Assembly (NCBI RefSeq): GCF_000025985.1
Contig: NC_003228.3
Span: forward strand, 558,001 to 622,000
Source of the DNA: Bacteroides fragilis NCTC 9343
GTDB lineage: Bacteria; Bacteroidota; Bacteroidia; Bacteroidales; Bacteroidaceae
Length of the DNA: 64,000 bases
Reading direction: 5' to 3'
Part shown: one piece after another, positions 45,532 to 53,974 of the stretch
Layout: each line of letters opens with the position of its first letter
Numbering within the stretch: position 1 is the first letter of the stretch
Translations under genes and position numbers: made by a program
The notes under the pieces: generated by a model
Seen by the model: the letters and a program-made list of their open reading frames with translations, nothing else
Database searches by the model: none
Told to the model about the DNA's origin: nothing

Positions 45532-48500
45532 GGCATTTCTGCCGGCCTGCTCTCTCCGAACTATGTGTTCGCTACGTCTTTAGAGACTTATGAGAACCAG
45601 TCTGTAGCTGCTGTTCAGCAAGCAAGGAAGATTACCGGTACACTGACCGATGCTGTCGGTGAACCTATTATTGGTGCTACTGTTTTAGAAAAAGGAAACC
45701 CTTCCAATGGTACGATTACCGATATCAATGGTAAATTCTCTCTTTCGGTCCATCCTAATGCTGTGATCAGTATTTCGTATATAGGATACATAACACAAAA
45801 TATTAAGATAACTAATCAAACCTCACTGAAAGTGGTTATGATGGATGATACCCAGGCGCTGGAAGAAGTAGTGGTAGTAGGTTATGGTTCGCAGAAGAAA
45901 GCGAATCTGACCGGAGCCGTATCTTCTGTGAAAATGGATGAGGTACTGGGTGACCGTCCTATCTTGAATGCATCTGATGCTCTTCAGGGAGCCGTGCCGG
46001 GACTGTTTGTATCTAATGGAGGTAATGCTCCCGGAACCAGTAAGTCGTTCCAGATTCGTGGAGCCTATTCGGTGGGTGTCAAGAACTCGGACGGTTCATA
46101 CGGAAACACCATTAAGCCACTCGTATTGATTGATAATGTGGAAGGTGACCTCGATATGGTAAACCCCGAAGATATCGAGTCAATCAGTGTACTGAAGGAT
46201 GCAGCTTCAGCAGCTATCTATGGTGCACGTGCAGCCGGTGGTGTAATTGTCGTTACGACTAAACGCCCTAAAGGTGCTGCTAAGTTCTCATTGAATTACA
46301 ACAATAACTTTGCTTTCGGAACAGCTGTCAATCTGCCTAAACAGGCTCCGCTGATGGACTATCTGCAAGCTTATCTGGATTGTGGATATTCAGATGCCTA
46401 TTGGTCGCTCGGTTCGCCAAGTGTCAGCAAATGGATGGAATATCTGAGTGAATACCAGAAGAACCCTTCTGCTTTCAATACGGTGGGAGACGGTATTTAT
46501 ATGGATGAATCCGGTGTACCATACTATTTGAATGAAAAAGATCTTTATAAGAACTTTATGGAAACCAGTTTCCAGATGACTCATAATATTTCCGCTTCAG
46601 GAGGTACGGACAAACTGCGTTATCGTATTTCGGGTGGATATACTTCGAATGACGGTGTATTGGTGTCCGATCGTGATAAGTTTGAACGTATGAATATCAA
46701 TACCTTTATTTCGGCAGATGTAACTAACTGGTTCACTCAGGAAGTGACTATGAGCTATGCGCATAGTCTACAGACTTCACCCGGTGGAATGGGAGGTGTG
46801 TATAATACTCGTTTGGTTTCATATTATCCGGAAGGAGATCTGCCGGCATCAGTCAATACGTTGGCAAACGAGGATCTTCCTTTGTTCATTCCACGCAACC
46901 AGATCTTGTTGTCGAATCCGGTAAACAATAATAATGACAATCCGCGTATCTTCCTGAAATCCATATTGAAACCACTAAAGGGACTGGAAGCTGTATTTGA
47001 ATATACATTTGATAAAAACATCTATGATTACCACTGGTATACAGGACAGTATGACTATACTACCATTCAGGGAGGAAGTTCAAAATCATTTGTAGACGAT
47101 TATCTGAGAAAGTACAAACAGCATACGAATTATAACGCTATCAACGTTTACGCTACATATAGTAAGAAATTCGGTGACCATAATTTCAAAGTAATGGCAG
47201 GATTCAACCAGGAGTCGAGCTATCAGGAAACATTGGATGCTTATTCTTACAATCAGGCGGTGATAGACGTACCGGCCATGGGATCGGGAACCGGCACCAT
47301 CAAGGCTACCGACTCATACAGTGAATATGCCGTACGTGGTGGATTCTTTAGAGTCAACTATAATTATCAGGACAAATATTTGCTGGAAGTGAACGGACGT
47401 TATGACGGTTCTTCTAAATTCCCGAAGAGCTCTCGTTTCGGTTTCTTCCCTTCTGTATCAGCCGGTTGGCAGATCGCTCAGGAGAAGTTTATGGAGTCTA
47501 CCCGTAACTGGTTGGACGGATTGAAGATTCGCGCATCATATGGTGTGATCGGTAACCAGAATGTGAATCCGTATACTTTCACTCCGACAATGAGTGTCAG
47601 CAATAAATCTACTTCCTGGATTATCGACAATACGTATGTCACCTCTATCAGCTCGTTGCCGGCTTTGGTAAGCCAGAACTTTACATGGGAGAAAGTAGGT
47701 ACGGTCAATGTCGGACTTGATATTAACTTATTCAACAATCGCCTGAATGGTGTATTTGAATGGTATCAGCGTAACACTAACGGCATGCTTGCTCCGGGTG
47801 TGCAGCTACCGGCTGTCGTAGGTGCAAGCGCTCCTTATCAGAATACTGCCGATATGCGTACACGAGGCTGGGAGTTGAGCTTGAACTGGCGTGACCAGAT
47901 CGGTAAGGTGGGATATCGTTTGGGATTCAACTTGTCGGATTATAAATCGAAAATTACCAAATACGATGATAATGCAACCACCAAGTTGCTGAGCAGTTTC
48001 TATCCCGGACAGGTGATGGGAGAGATATGGGGCTATATAGCCGATGGTTATTATTCTGTGGACGATTTCGAAGATACATCATCCTGGAAACTGAAAGAGG
48101 GAATAACCTCGATCAATGGTTATAACGTACGTCCGGGTGATGTGAAATTCAAAAACCTCCGTGATGATGAAAGTTCTACTAATGTAATTACCAGTGGTGA
48201 CAATACATTCGACAATCCGGGTGACCGTAAAGTGATCGGTAATACGACTCCGCGTTATCAGTATGGTATCAATCTGGGAGCTAACTATGCCGGTTTCGAC
48301 CTCAATGTTATCCTTCAGGGAACAGGAAAGCGTGATTACTGGATTTCGAATGTCTTGACTTTCCCGATGAATGGTGATAACTTCATTCCGTTGTTTGACG
48401 GTTTGAGTGATTACTGGATGCCTAAAGATCCTGACAACGGTGACTGGACCGCAGTCAATCCGAATGCGAAGTATCCTCGTCTGTATGGTAACCGAGGTAA

Positions 48501-48756
48501 TTCCGGTTCAAACCTCCGTCAGAGCGACAAATACTTGTCTGATGCTTCTTATCTCCGTATTAAGAACATCACTTTGTCTTACAATTTACCAAAGAAGTGG
48601 TTGTCTCAGATCTTCCTTTCACAAATGAAGGCGTTTGTCAGTGTTGAAAACGTAGCTACTTTCACCTCTTTGCCTTCGGGTATCGACCCGGAGAGAATAG
48701 AATGGAACTATCCGGCATTCCGTACAGTTTCGTTCGGTATAAATATCACATTATAA
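45517..48756 (+). CDS. SusC/RagA-family TonB-dependent receptor, phase-variable, start codon detached
   Basis: The reading frame directly after a TAA (45514-45516) encodes the hydrophobic core of a signal peptide (VLIGLGISAGLLSPNYVFA) but has no ATG; the first possible start, GTG 45565, would delete it. The body is a full SusC: carboxypeptidase-like domain (ITGTLTDAVGEPIIGATVL), TonB-box region EEVVVVGYGSQKK, plug ISVLKDAASAAIYGARAAGG, and a large barrel ending FRTVSFGINITL. No STN domain is present, so it is not coupled to a FecR/sigma pair. Inversion of 45213-45514 would supply ATG plus 13 codons. As sequenced, the protein should not be exported or even translated well. SusD and sulfatase genes follow. 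Confidence 0.9.
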   Translation, partial: VLIGLGISAGLLSPNYVFATSLETYENQSVAAVQQARKITGTLTDAVGEPIIGATVLEKGNPSNGTITDINGKFSLSVHPNAVISISYIGYITQNIKITNQTSLKVVMMDDTQALEEVVVVGYGSQKKANLTGAVSSVKMDEVLGDRPILNASDALQGAVPGLFVSNGGNAPGTSKSFQIRGAYSVGVKNSDGSYGNTIKPLVLIDNVEGDLDMVNPEDIESISVLKDAASAAIYGARAAGGVIVVTTKRPKGAAKFSLNYNNNFAFGTAVNLPKQAPLMDYLQAYLDCGYSDAYWSLGSPSVSKWMEYLSEYQKNPSAFNTVGDGIYMDESGVPYYLNEKDLYKNFMETSFQMTHNISASGGTDKLRYRISGGYTSNDGVLVSDRDKFERMNINTFISADVTNWFTQEVTMSYAHSLQTSPGGMGGVYNTRLVSYYPEGDLPASVNTLANEDLPLFIPRNQILLSNPVNNNNDNPRIFLKSILKPLKGLEAVFEYTFDKNIYDYHWYTGQYDYTTIQGGSSKSFVDDYLRKYKQHTNYNAINVYATYSKKFGDHNFKVMAGFNQESSYQETLDAYSYNQAVIDVPAMGSGTGTIKATDSYSEYAVRGGFFRVNYNYQDKYLLEVNGRYDGSSKFPKSSRFGFFPSVSAGWQIAQEKFMESTRNWLDGLKIRASYGVIGNQNVNPYTFTPTMSVSNKSTSWIIDNTYVTSISSLPALVSQNFTWEKVGTVNVGLDINLFNNRLNGVFEWYQRNTNGMLAPGVQLPAVVGASAPYQNTADMRTRGWELSLNWRDQIGKVGYRLGFNLSDYKSKITKYDDNATTKLLSSFYPGQVMGEIWGYIADGYYSVDDFEDTSSWKLKEGITSINGYNVRPGDVKFKNLRDDESSTNVITSGDNTFDNPGDRKVIGNTTPRYQYGINLGANYAGFDLNVILQGTGKRDYWISNVLTFPMNGDNFIPLFDGLSDYWMPKDPDNGDWTAVNPNAKYPRLYGNRGNSGSNLRQSDKYLSDASYLRIKNITLSYNLPKKWLSQIFLSQMKAFVSVENVATFTSLPSGIDPERIEWNYPAFRTVSFGINITL

Positions 48757-48771
48757 ACTCTAATCTGATAC

Positions 48772-50742
48772 ATGAATATGAAAAAGATATTATTGTTTTT
48801 AACCCTCTTTACAGGGATGATACTGGCGGGATGCAACGATAGCTTCCTTGAGAAATATCCTGTAACCAGCCTGACGGAAGAAAATGCATTCAAGTCGTAT
48901 GACAATTTTAAGGCCTTTATGTGGCCATGTTATGAAATGTTCTCTAATACGAATATCGCCACTTCTACAACGGCAATCGGGCGTAACTCTCACTATATGG
49001 GTGATGTGTATGCCGGATACCTGAATCAGCGTGGAGCCAGCAGTCAGAATAAATATGCGTTTCAGACAGTGACCAATGCTACGTCGGGTAATGGATGGAA
49101 CTTCTCTACATTCATTCGCCGTATCAACCTGATGCTTTCGCATGTGGATGATTCTGATATGACAGAAGCTGAAAAGAATCACTGGAAAGCTGTTGGATAT
49201 TTCTTCCACTCATTTTGGTATATGGAGTTGATAGACCGTTTCGGTGATGTGCCTTGGATCGATAAACCACTGGACGAAACCTCTGAAGAAGCTTACGGAA
49301 CGCGGATGCCTCGTCTGGAAGTGGCTGATAAAGTCCTGGAGCGCTTGCAATGGGCCGAACAAAATATCGGTGATGCGTCCGTTTACGAGAAAAAGGACGG
49401 TTCGAATACTATCAACCGTGATTGTGTACGTGCGGCTCTTTCACGTTTCACACTTCGCGAAGCAACTTGGCGCAAATATCATGAATTGGGTAGTTATGAC
49501 AAATACTTCGATGAATGTATCCGTGTATCGAAGCTGTTGATGGCGGATTATCCTACATTATATTATGGTACCGACGGACAGCCGGCAGCCGGATATGGTG
49601 AAATGTGGACAACAGAGGATCTGAGTAAGGTACAGGGAGTCATTCTGTATCAGCAGTGGCTGGAAACCATTAAACCCGGACATTCGTGCTATTATGAACA
49701 CACCTCTTCACATGATATAGAAATGCATCAGGGAACGGTAGACTTGTATTTGTGTAAGGATGGCAAGACTATTTCCCATTCAGACCAATATCAGGGAGAT
49801 AAGGATATTTATGCTACTTTCCGCAATCGTGACCCGCGTATGTATCACACCATCATGCCGCCTTATAAGGTAAAAGATGGTAAGGGGGATTATTCCACAT
49901 GGTCTTATACCAGTGATCCTGCCGATCGCGAATATATTGATATCATGGGAGCTAACGAGTCGTGCAGTAATCCGGGTATTGGCATGAAGCGCTTGCCGGG
50001 ACAAAACTGGAGTGCTTCATTGGTACGTCGTGTTCCTAACCTGCAAGGGGGCGCACAATACACAATTGAAGGAAAGAAATATGGACCGCATGCCTATGTG
50101 GCTTCCCGTTCGGGATATTATGTATGGAAGAACTGGGATAATTGGGAGGAAAACTATAATAATGCCCAGGTGAATACTGCCGACAAACCTGTCTTTAAAA
50201 TTGAAGAGGTCTTGTTGAACTATGCAGAGGCTATGTTCGAAACGAATCAATTTACACAAACCATTGCCGACGAGACGATCAACAAGTTGCGTAAACGTGC
50301 CGGTGTAGCCGATATGGTAGTAGCCCAGATTGATGGTAACTTTGACCCGAAACGTGGAAAATATTATCCGAAAGGAAATGATAACGGCATACTCGTTGAT
50401 CCGGTATTATGGGAAATCCGTCGTGAACGTATTATCGAATTGATGGGCGAAGGATTTGGTTTTTATGATGTACGTCGCTGGAGAATGGCTCCTTGGTTCG
50501 TCAATATGCAGCAGAAAGGTATGTGGATTTCAAAGACGGAACTCAGCTCACTGACGTTGCTCAACGAAATGACCGGAACTTCAGACGGGGCGAACGGATC
50601 GATGACCGAAGGGTATATCTATCTATTCAACGATCCGTTGAAGGAAGGAAAAGGCTGGCTGGAGAAATATTATCTCTATCAGGTTCCGTTAGAAGAAATA
50701 GCTCTTAATCCTAACTTGACACAAAACCCGGGATGGGAATAA
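48772..50742 (+). CDS. SusD/RagB-family glycan-binding lipoprotein
   Basis: A 656-residue protein with lipoprotein signal (MNMKKILLFLTLFTGMILAGC; Cys near residue 21; a second ATG lies at 48778). SusD features are FFHSFWYMELIDRFGDVPWIDKPL, the TPR-like ADKVLERLQWAEQNI, and C-terminal VLLNYAEAMFETNQF and LWEIRRERIIELMGEGFGFYDVRRW. It is larger than typical SusD (about 550), with a long loop region around 330-430. It lies 15 bases after susC and should be switched together with it. Confidence 0.93.
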   Translation: MNMKKILLFLTLFTGMILAGCNDSFLEKYPVTSLTEENAFKSYDNFKAFMWPCYEMFSNTNIATSTTAIGRNSHYMGDVYAGYLNQRGASSQNKYAFQTVTNATSGNGWNFSTFIRRINLMLSHVDDSDMTEAEKNHWKAVGYFFHSFWYMELIDRFGDVPWIDKPLDETSEEAYGTRMPRLEVADKVLERLQWAEQNIGDASVYEKKDGSNTINRDCVRAALSRFTLREATWRKYHELGSYDKYFDECIRVSKLLMADYPTLYYGTDGQPAAGYGEMWTTEDLSKVQGVILYQQWLETIKPGHSCYYEHTSSHDIEMHQGTVDLYLCKDGKTISHSDQYQGDKDIYATFRNRDPRMYHTIMPPYKVKDGKGDYSTWSYTSDPADREYIDIMGANESCSNPGIGMKRLPGQNWSASLVRRVPNLQGGAQYTIEGKKYGPHAYVASRSGYYVWKNWDNWEENYNNAQVNTADKPVFKIEEVLLNYAEAMFETNQFTQTIADETINKLRKRAGVADMVVAQIDGNFDPKRGKYYPKGNDNGILVDPVLWEIRRERIIELMGEGFGFYDVRRWRMAPWFVNMQQKGMWISKTELSSLTLLNEMTGTSDGANGSMTEGYIYLFNDPLKEGKGWLEKYYLYQVPLEEIALNPNLTQNPGWE

Positions 50743-50800
50743 AAGGATCTGTAGCCGTTCTTTTTAATTAAATTTTGAGAAGAAGGGAATGTGTCAAAGG

Positions 50801-50880
50801 CACCACAGATTACACGGATGAAATAGTAAAATATAGGTTATCCGCATGGATAGTCTGTTATAATCTGAGTGATCTGTGGT
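50801..50880. repeat. Intergenic inverted-repeat element, copy 2
   Basis: An 80-bp element with ends accacagattacac (from 50802) and gatctgtggt (to 50880); the arms are imperfect reverse complements. It lies between susD and the sulfatase gene and ends just before the aaggagg ribosome-binding-like sequence at 50881. Related copies are at 16984-17074 and 55324-55413. Confidence 0.65.
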
Positions 50881-50927
50881 AAGGAGGCTTTTGAAACATT
50901 CTCTTCTTTTTGTTTTGAAAACTTTAA

Positions 50928-52397
50928 ATGAACATTATGAATCAGAAATTATTACTCGGAAGTGCACTGCTCGTGGGAATGGCTTCTACACAGCAGGCGT
51001 TGGCCCGGCAGAAGAAAGCAAAGGAACAAACCCGTCCGAATGTCGTTTTCATATTGGCTGACGATTTGGGATACGGAGACTTAAGCTGTTATGGGCAGGA
51101 AAAGTTTGAGACTCCTAATATCGACCGGTTGGCACAGAACGGAATGCGTTTTACCCAATGTTATTCGGGAACAACGGTTAGTGCTCCCTCACGTTCGTGT
51201 CTGATAACCGGAACCCATAGCGGGCATACGGCTATCCGTGGAAATAAAGAGCTTGCTCCGGAAGGACAATTCCCATTGCCGGAAAACTCACAGACTATTT
51301 TCAATGATTTCCGTAATGCCGGTTATCGTACAGGTGCCTTTGGTAAATGGGGGCTTGGCTATATCGGTTCCGCGGGGGACCCTTACAAACAGGGAATCGA
51401 TCAGTTTTACGGATATAATTGCCAGTTGCTGGCACACAGCTATTATCCCGATCATTTGTGGGACAACGATAAACGGGTAGATTTGCCGGACAATAATCTC
51501 AATGTGCAATATGGGAAGGGTACTTATTCGCAGGACCTGATTCACTCTAAAGCATTGGCTTTTCTGGATGAAGCCGCTAAGGAGAAAGATCAACCTTTCT
51601 TTATGTGGTATCCTACCATTATTCCGCATGCCGAACTGATAGTACCTGAAGATAGTATTATTAAGAAGTTTCGTGGGAAGTACCCCGAGAAGCCTTATCG
51701 TGGAGTGGAGCCCGGAAGTCCTGCTTTCCGTAAAGGAGGATATTGTACTCAGTTCTATCCGCACGCTACATTTGCTGCAATGGTCTATCGGTTGGATGTA
51801 TATGTAGGGCAGATTGTACAGAAGTTGAAAGATATGGGAGTATACGATAATACCATTATCATCTTTTCGAGTGATAATGGTCCTCATATGGAGGGTGGTG
51901 CCGATCCGGACTTTTTCAACAGTAATGGCATATGGCGCGGGTATAAACGTGACGTGTACGAAGGTGGTATCCGTGTACCCATGATCATATCGTGGCCCGG
52001 ACACGTACAACCCAGTACGGAAACCGATTTCATGTGTTCATTCTGGGACTTAATGCCCACTTTCAGGGAAGTGTTGAATCCGAAAGCGGATACCCGGAAT
52101 ATGGATGGTGTCAGTATACTTCCTCTGTTACAAAACCGTAAAGGACAGAAAGAACATGAATATCTTTATTTCGAATTTCTTGAGATGAATGGGCGTCAGG
52201 CAGTCCGCAAAGGTGACTGGAAGCTTGTTCACATGAATATACGGGGAAATAAGCCCTATTACGAATTATACAACCTGGCTTCTGATCCGTCGGAGAAGTA
52301 CAATGTGCTGAATCAATATCCCGAGAAAGCGGATGAATTGAAAGCGATTATGAAAGAAGCCCATATAGAAGATTCCAATTGGCCTTTATTTAGATAA
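50928..52397 (+). CDS. Sulfatase (serine-type, formylglycine-dependent)
   Basis: A 489-residue secreted protein (signal peptide up to QQALA). The metal-binding start RPNVVFILADDLGYGDL is typical of type I sulfatases. The active-site motif is TVSAPSRSCLITG: Ser occupies the place of the Cys that is oxidised to formylglycine, so an anaerobic SAM-dependent maturase (anSME) is expected to activate it, as described for Bacteroides. Further blocks are GKWGLGY, FSSDNGPHMEGGADPDFF and RKGDWKLV. It would remove sulfate from a host or plant glycan. It follows susD across a repeat element, so its expression may depend partly on the inverting promoter. Confidence 0.92.
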   Translation: MNIMNQKLLLGSALLVGMASTQQALARQKKAKEQTRPNVVFILADDLGYGDLSCYGQEKFETPNIDRLAQNGMRFTQCYSGTTVSAPSRSCLITGTHSGHTAIRGNKELAPEGQFPLPENSQTIFNDFRNAGYRTGAFGKWGLGYIGSAGDPYKQGIDQFYGYNCQLLAHSYYPDHLWDNDKRVDLPDNNLNVQYGKGTYSQDLIHSKALAFLDEAAKEKDQPFFMWYPTIIPHAELIVPEDSIIKKFRGKYPEKPYRGVEPGSPAFRKGGYCTQFYPHATFAAMVYRLDVYVGQIVQKLKDMGVYDNTIIIFSSDNGPHMEGGADPDFFNSNGIWRGYKRDVYEGGIRVPMIISWPGHVQPSTETDFMCSFWDLMPTFREVLNPKADTRNMDGVSILPLLQNRKGQKEHEYLYFEFLEMNGRQAVRKGDWKLVHMNIRGNKPYYELYNLASDPSEKYNVLNQYPEKADELKAIMKEAHIEDSNWPLFR

Positions 52398-52458
52398 ATA
52401 GTGATTGATAAAGTTGTCAAATGAAAGGCAAGCATACTATGTATTGCTTTTAAAAAGG

Positions 52459-52489
52459 AAGAGGCTGTCATGTGATATAACAGCCTCTT
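52459..52489. terminator. Bidirectional terminator after the sulfatase gene
   Basis: A perfect 10-bp stem (52459-52468 with 52480-52489) with an 11-base loop. It has T-rich sequence on the plus side and an A run (52452-52456) that serves the minus-strand gene. Confidence 0.8.
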
Positions 52490-52520
52490 TTGTATATATA
52501 GTCAGGTACCTCTGCTCTTT

Positions 52521-53147
52521 TTAGAAGGCAAGACCTACCCTGAAGCCGAAGTTGTTCAGCTTGTCTACATTGTAAGTCAGCACATTGGCCTTGTTGGTAG
52601 CATAGCTGTAGTAAACGGCGATATGGAGACCCGGACCGTAAGCCCAAGGGTATACGTTAAGACCGATTTCCGGTGATACGTAGAATCCCCAAGTATTATC
52701 GCGGGTTTCGAACATATTGTAGTTAGAACGTACTTTCGCATAATTGGCACCCAGCTTGACACCGAAATAAGGTTGCCATGCTCCGCCACGATTCATTTGA
52801 TAACGTGCAGCGGCACCAAAAGGTAACTGGAAGATGGTATGTTGCTGGTCAGTATTCACGGTTCCTTCGCCAACAGGGAAAGTTGCGCGTGGGAAGTATT
52901 CGTGGTTACTGCTGTAGTTCATAAAAAGTCCGAGTCCGAGATTAGGAGTTACAAAGTAACCGCCTTCGAAGTTCATACCCCATCCGCTGGCTTTATCGGC
53001 AAAGTGATTCTTCAGTGGTGCGTTGAACTGCCAGTCCACGTTAGCGTATCCATTATCTGATAACTGTGCCTTGGCCGGCATGGCAAAGGCCAGAGCAAGG
53101 GCCGCTATGGCCAGTACTCTAAGAGAAATATATTTCATTGTTTTCAT
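52521..53147 (-). CDS. Outer membrane beta-barrel protein
   Basis: A 208-residue protein with a signal peptide ending AMPAKA. The mature part has alternating amphipathic strands (GMNFEGGYFVTPNLGLGLFMNY, LPFGAAARYQMNRGGAWQPYFGVKLGANYAKV, FGFRVGLAF) and a terminal Phe, the signature of a small 8-stranded outer-membrane barrel (OmpX/OmpW-like). Function is unknown. It lies 17 bases after the DUF4136 lipoprotein gene, so they form one transcript. Confidence 0.8.
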   Translation of the reverse strand: MKTMKYISLRVLAIAALALAFAMPAKAQLSDNGYANVDWQFNAPLKNHFADKASGWGMNFEGGYFVTPNLGLGLFMNYSSNHEYFPRATFPVGEGTVNTDQQHTIFQLPFGAAARYQMNRGGAWQPYFGVKLGANYAKVRSNYNMFETRDNTWGFYVSPEIGLNVYPWAYGPGLHIAVYYSYATNKANVLTYNVDKLNNFGFRVGLAF

Positions 53148-53164
53148 AACGGTTCTTGATTAAA

Positions 53165-53797
53165 TTATTTGTTAGTGAGATAGGGTGACTGTGCAAACGA
53201 CTGATTGATTGCGCGAACAACCAGAGTTTGGTTCACTTTACCGGAATAGCTTGCAGGTCCGCTCAGGAAGCTGCTCCACAAAACGGGGAGTTTTTGTTTT
53301 TCACCCTCAGGAGCTTTCAGGTTCATAATCTCAGTAAGGAATGAGTTGGTTGTAATGCTATAGTTTACAACATACGGATAATACCAGCCGCCCCAATTAC
53401 CCCAGTAAGGTGCATCCCAGTATCCGGGATAGTTCCACCACCACTCAGGTTGTCCGTAATCGGTGAAGTAATAAGTACTTTGAACGTAACTTACCTGTAT
53501 ACCCAGGTCGGCAGCATCTTTATTGTCTGTATATGTAAAACCTTTGCTATTCAGGTTTTCTTTGTACGCATTGATGATAGCTTCTGCTGCTTCACCTTTC
53601 CAGTATTCCGGATCTTTTTTATCTCCGATGACGAGAACGCTGTCAGGGATGTAGTACGTGCTGAATTGTTTGAAGTCAGCTTTCTTGTCGTAGTTGGTGT
53701 AAACCAAATAGTCATTGTCCAATTTGTCCATGTCAGGGTCTTTTTCGCAGGCTGCGAATGCAAAGACCGCCAATAAGATGGGAATTAATCTCTTCAT
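53165..53797 (-). CDS. DUF4136-type lipoprotein
   Basis: A 210-residue protein with a lipobox (VFAFAAC, Cys near residue 18). The sequence YLVYTNYDKKADFKQFSTYYI, then AIINAYKENLNSKGFTYTDNKDAADLGIQVSYV, matches the DUF4136 pattern found in envelope lipoproteins of Bacteroidetes. A Trp/Tyr/Gly-rich insert around 120-140 (WWWNYPGYWDAPYWGNWGG) is striking. The family has no assigned function. It is the first gene of a two-gene operon with the beta-barrel protein. Confidence 0.78.
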   Translation of the reverse strand: MKRLIPILLAVFAFAACEKDPDMDKLDNDYLVYTNYDKKADFKQFSTYYIPDSVLVIGDKKDPEYWKGEAAEAIINAYKENLNSKGFTYTDNKDAADLGIQVSYVQSTYYFTDYGQPEWWWNYPGYWDAPYWGNWGGWYYPYVVNYSITTNSFLTEIMNLKAPEGEKQKLPVLWSSFLSGPASYSGKVNQTLVVRAINQSFAQSPYLTNK

Positions 53798-53862
53798 ATC
53801 TTTATAATGTTTAGGTTAATTAAAAAAATCTTGCCCTGGTACCTTAAGGCGTTTGCAGAAAA

Positions 53863-53950
53863 TAACAAGACTCTTGTTAAAAGGTTCGCAAAGAATAATG
53901 TTAAAATGCAGTATGATTACTTGGAGGCTTTGGTGAAAGATCTATCTTTG
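53863..53950 (+). promoter_or_regulatory. Promoter region of the S28 peptidase gene with a palindrome
   Basis: TATCTTTG at 53943-53950 is a full -7 match, 24 bases before ATG 53975, with CTTG 19 bases upstream (53920-53923) as -33. Upstream at 53863-53879 lies a perfect 7-3-7 palindrome taacaag-act-cttgtta, a candidate operator. Confidence 0.5.
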
Positions 53951-53974
53951 TACAAAATTAAAACCGAAATAAAT

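Noticed and set aside
45565..45567. GTG as the start of the second SusC
   Set aside because: It would cut off the hydrophobic signal segment that is clearly encoded upstream in the same frame, and no ribosome binding site precedes it.
51288..52010. 240-codon minus-strand frame inside the sulfatase gene
   Set aside because: Antisense shadow; the sulfatase frame carries the active-site motifs.
53807..53974. 56-residue N-terminal extension of the S28 peptidase
   Set aside because: A TATCTTTG promoter box lies inside it, and the signal peptide begins at 53975.
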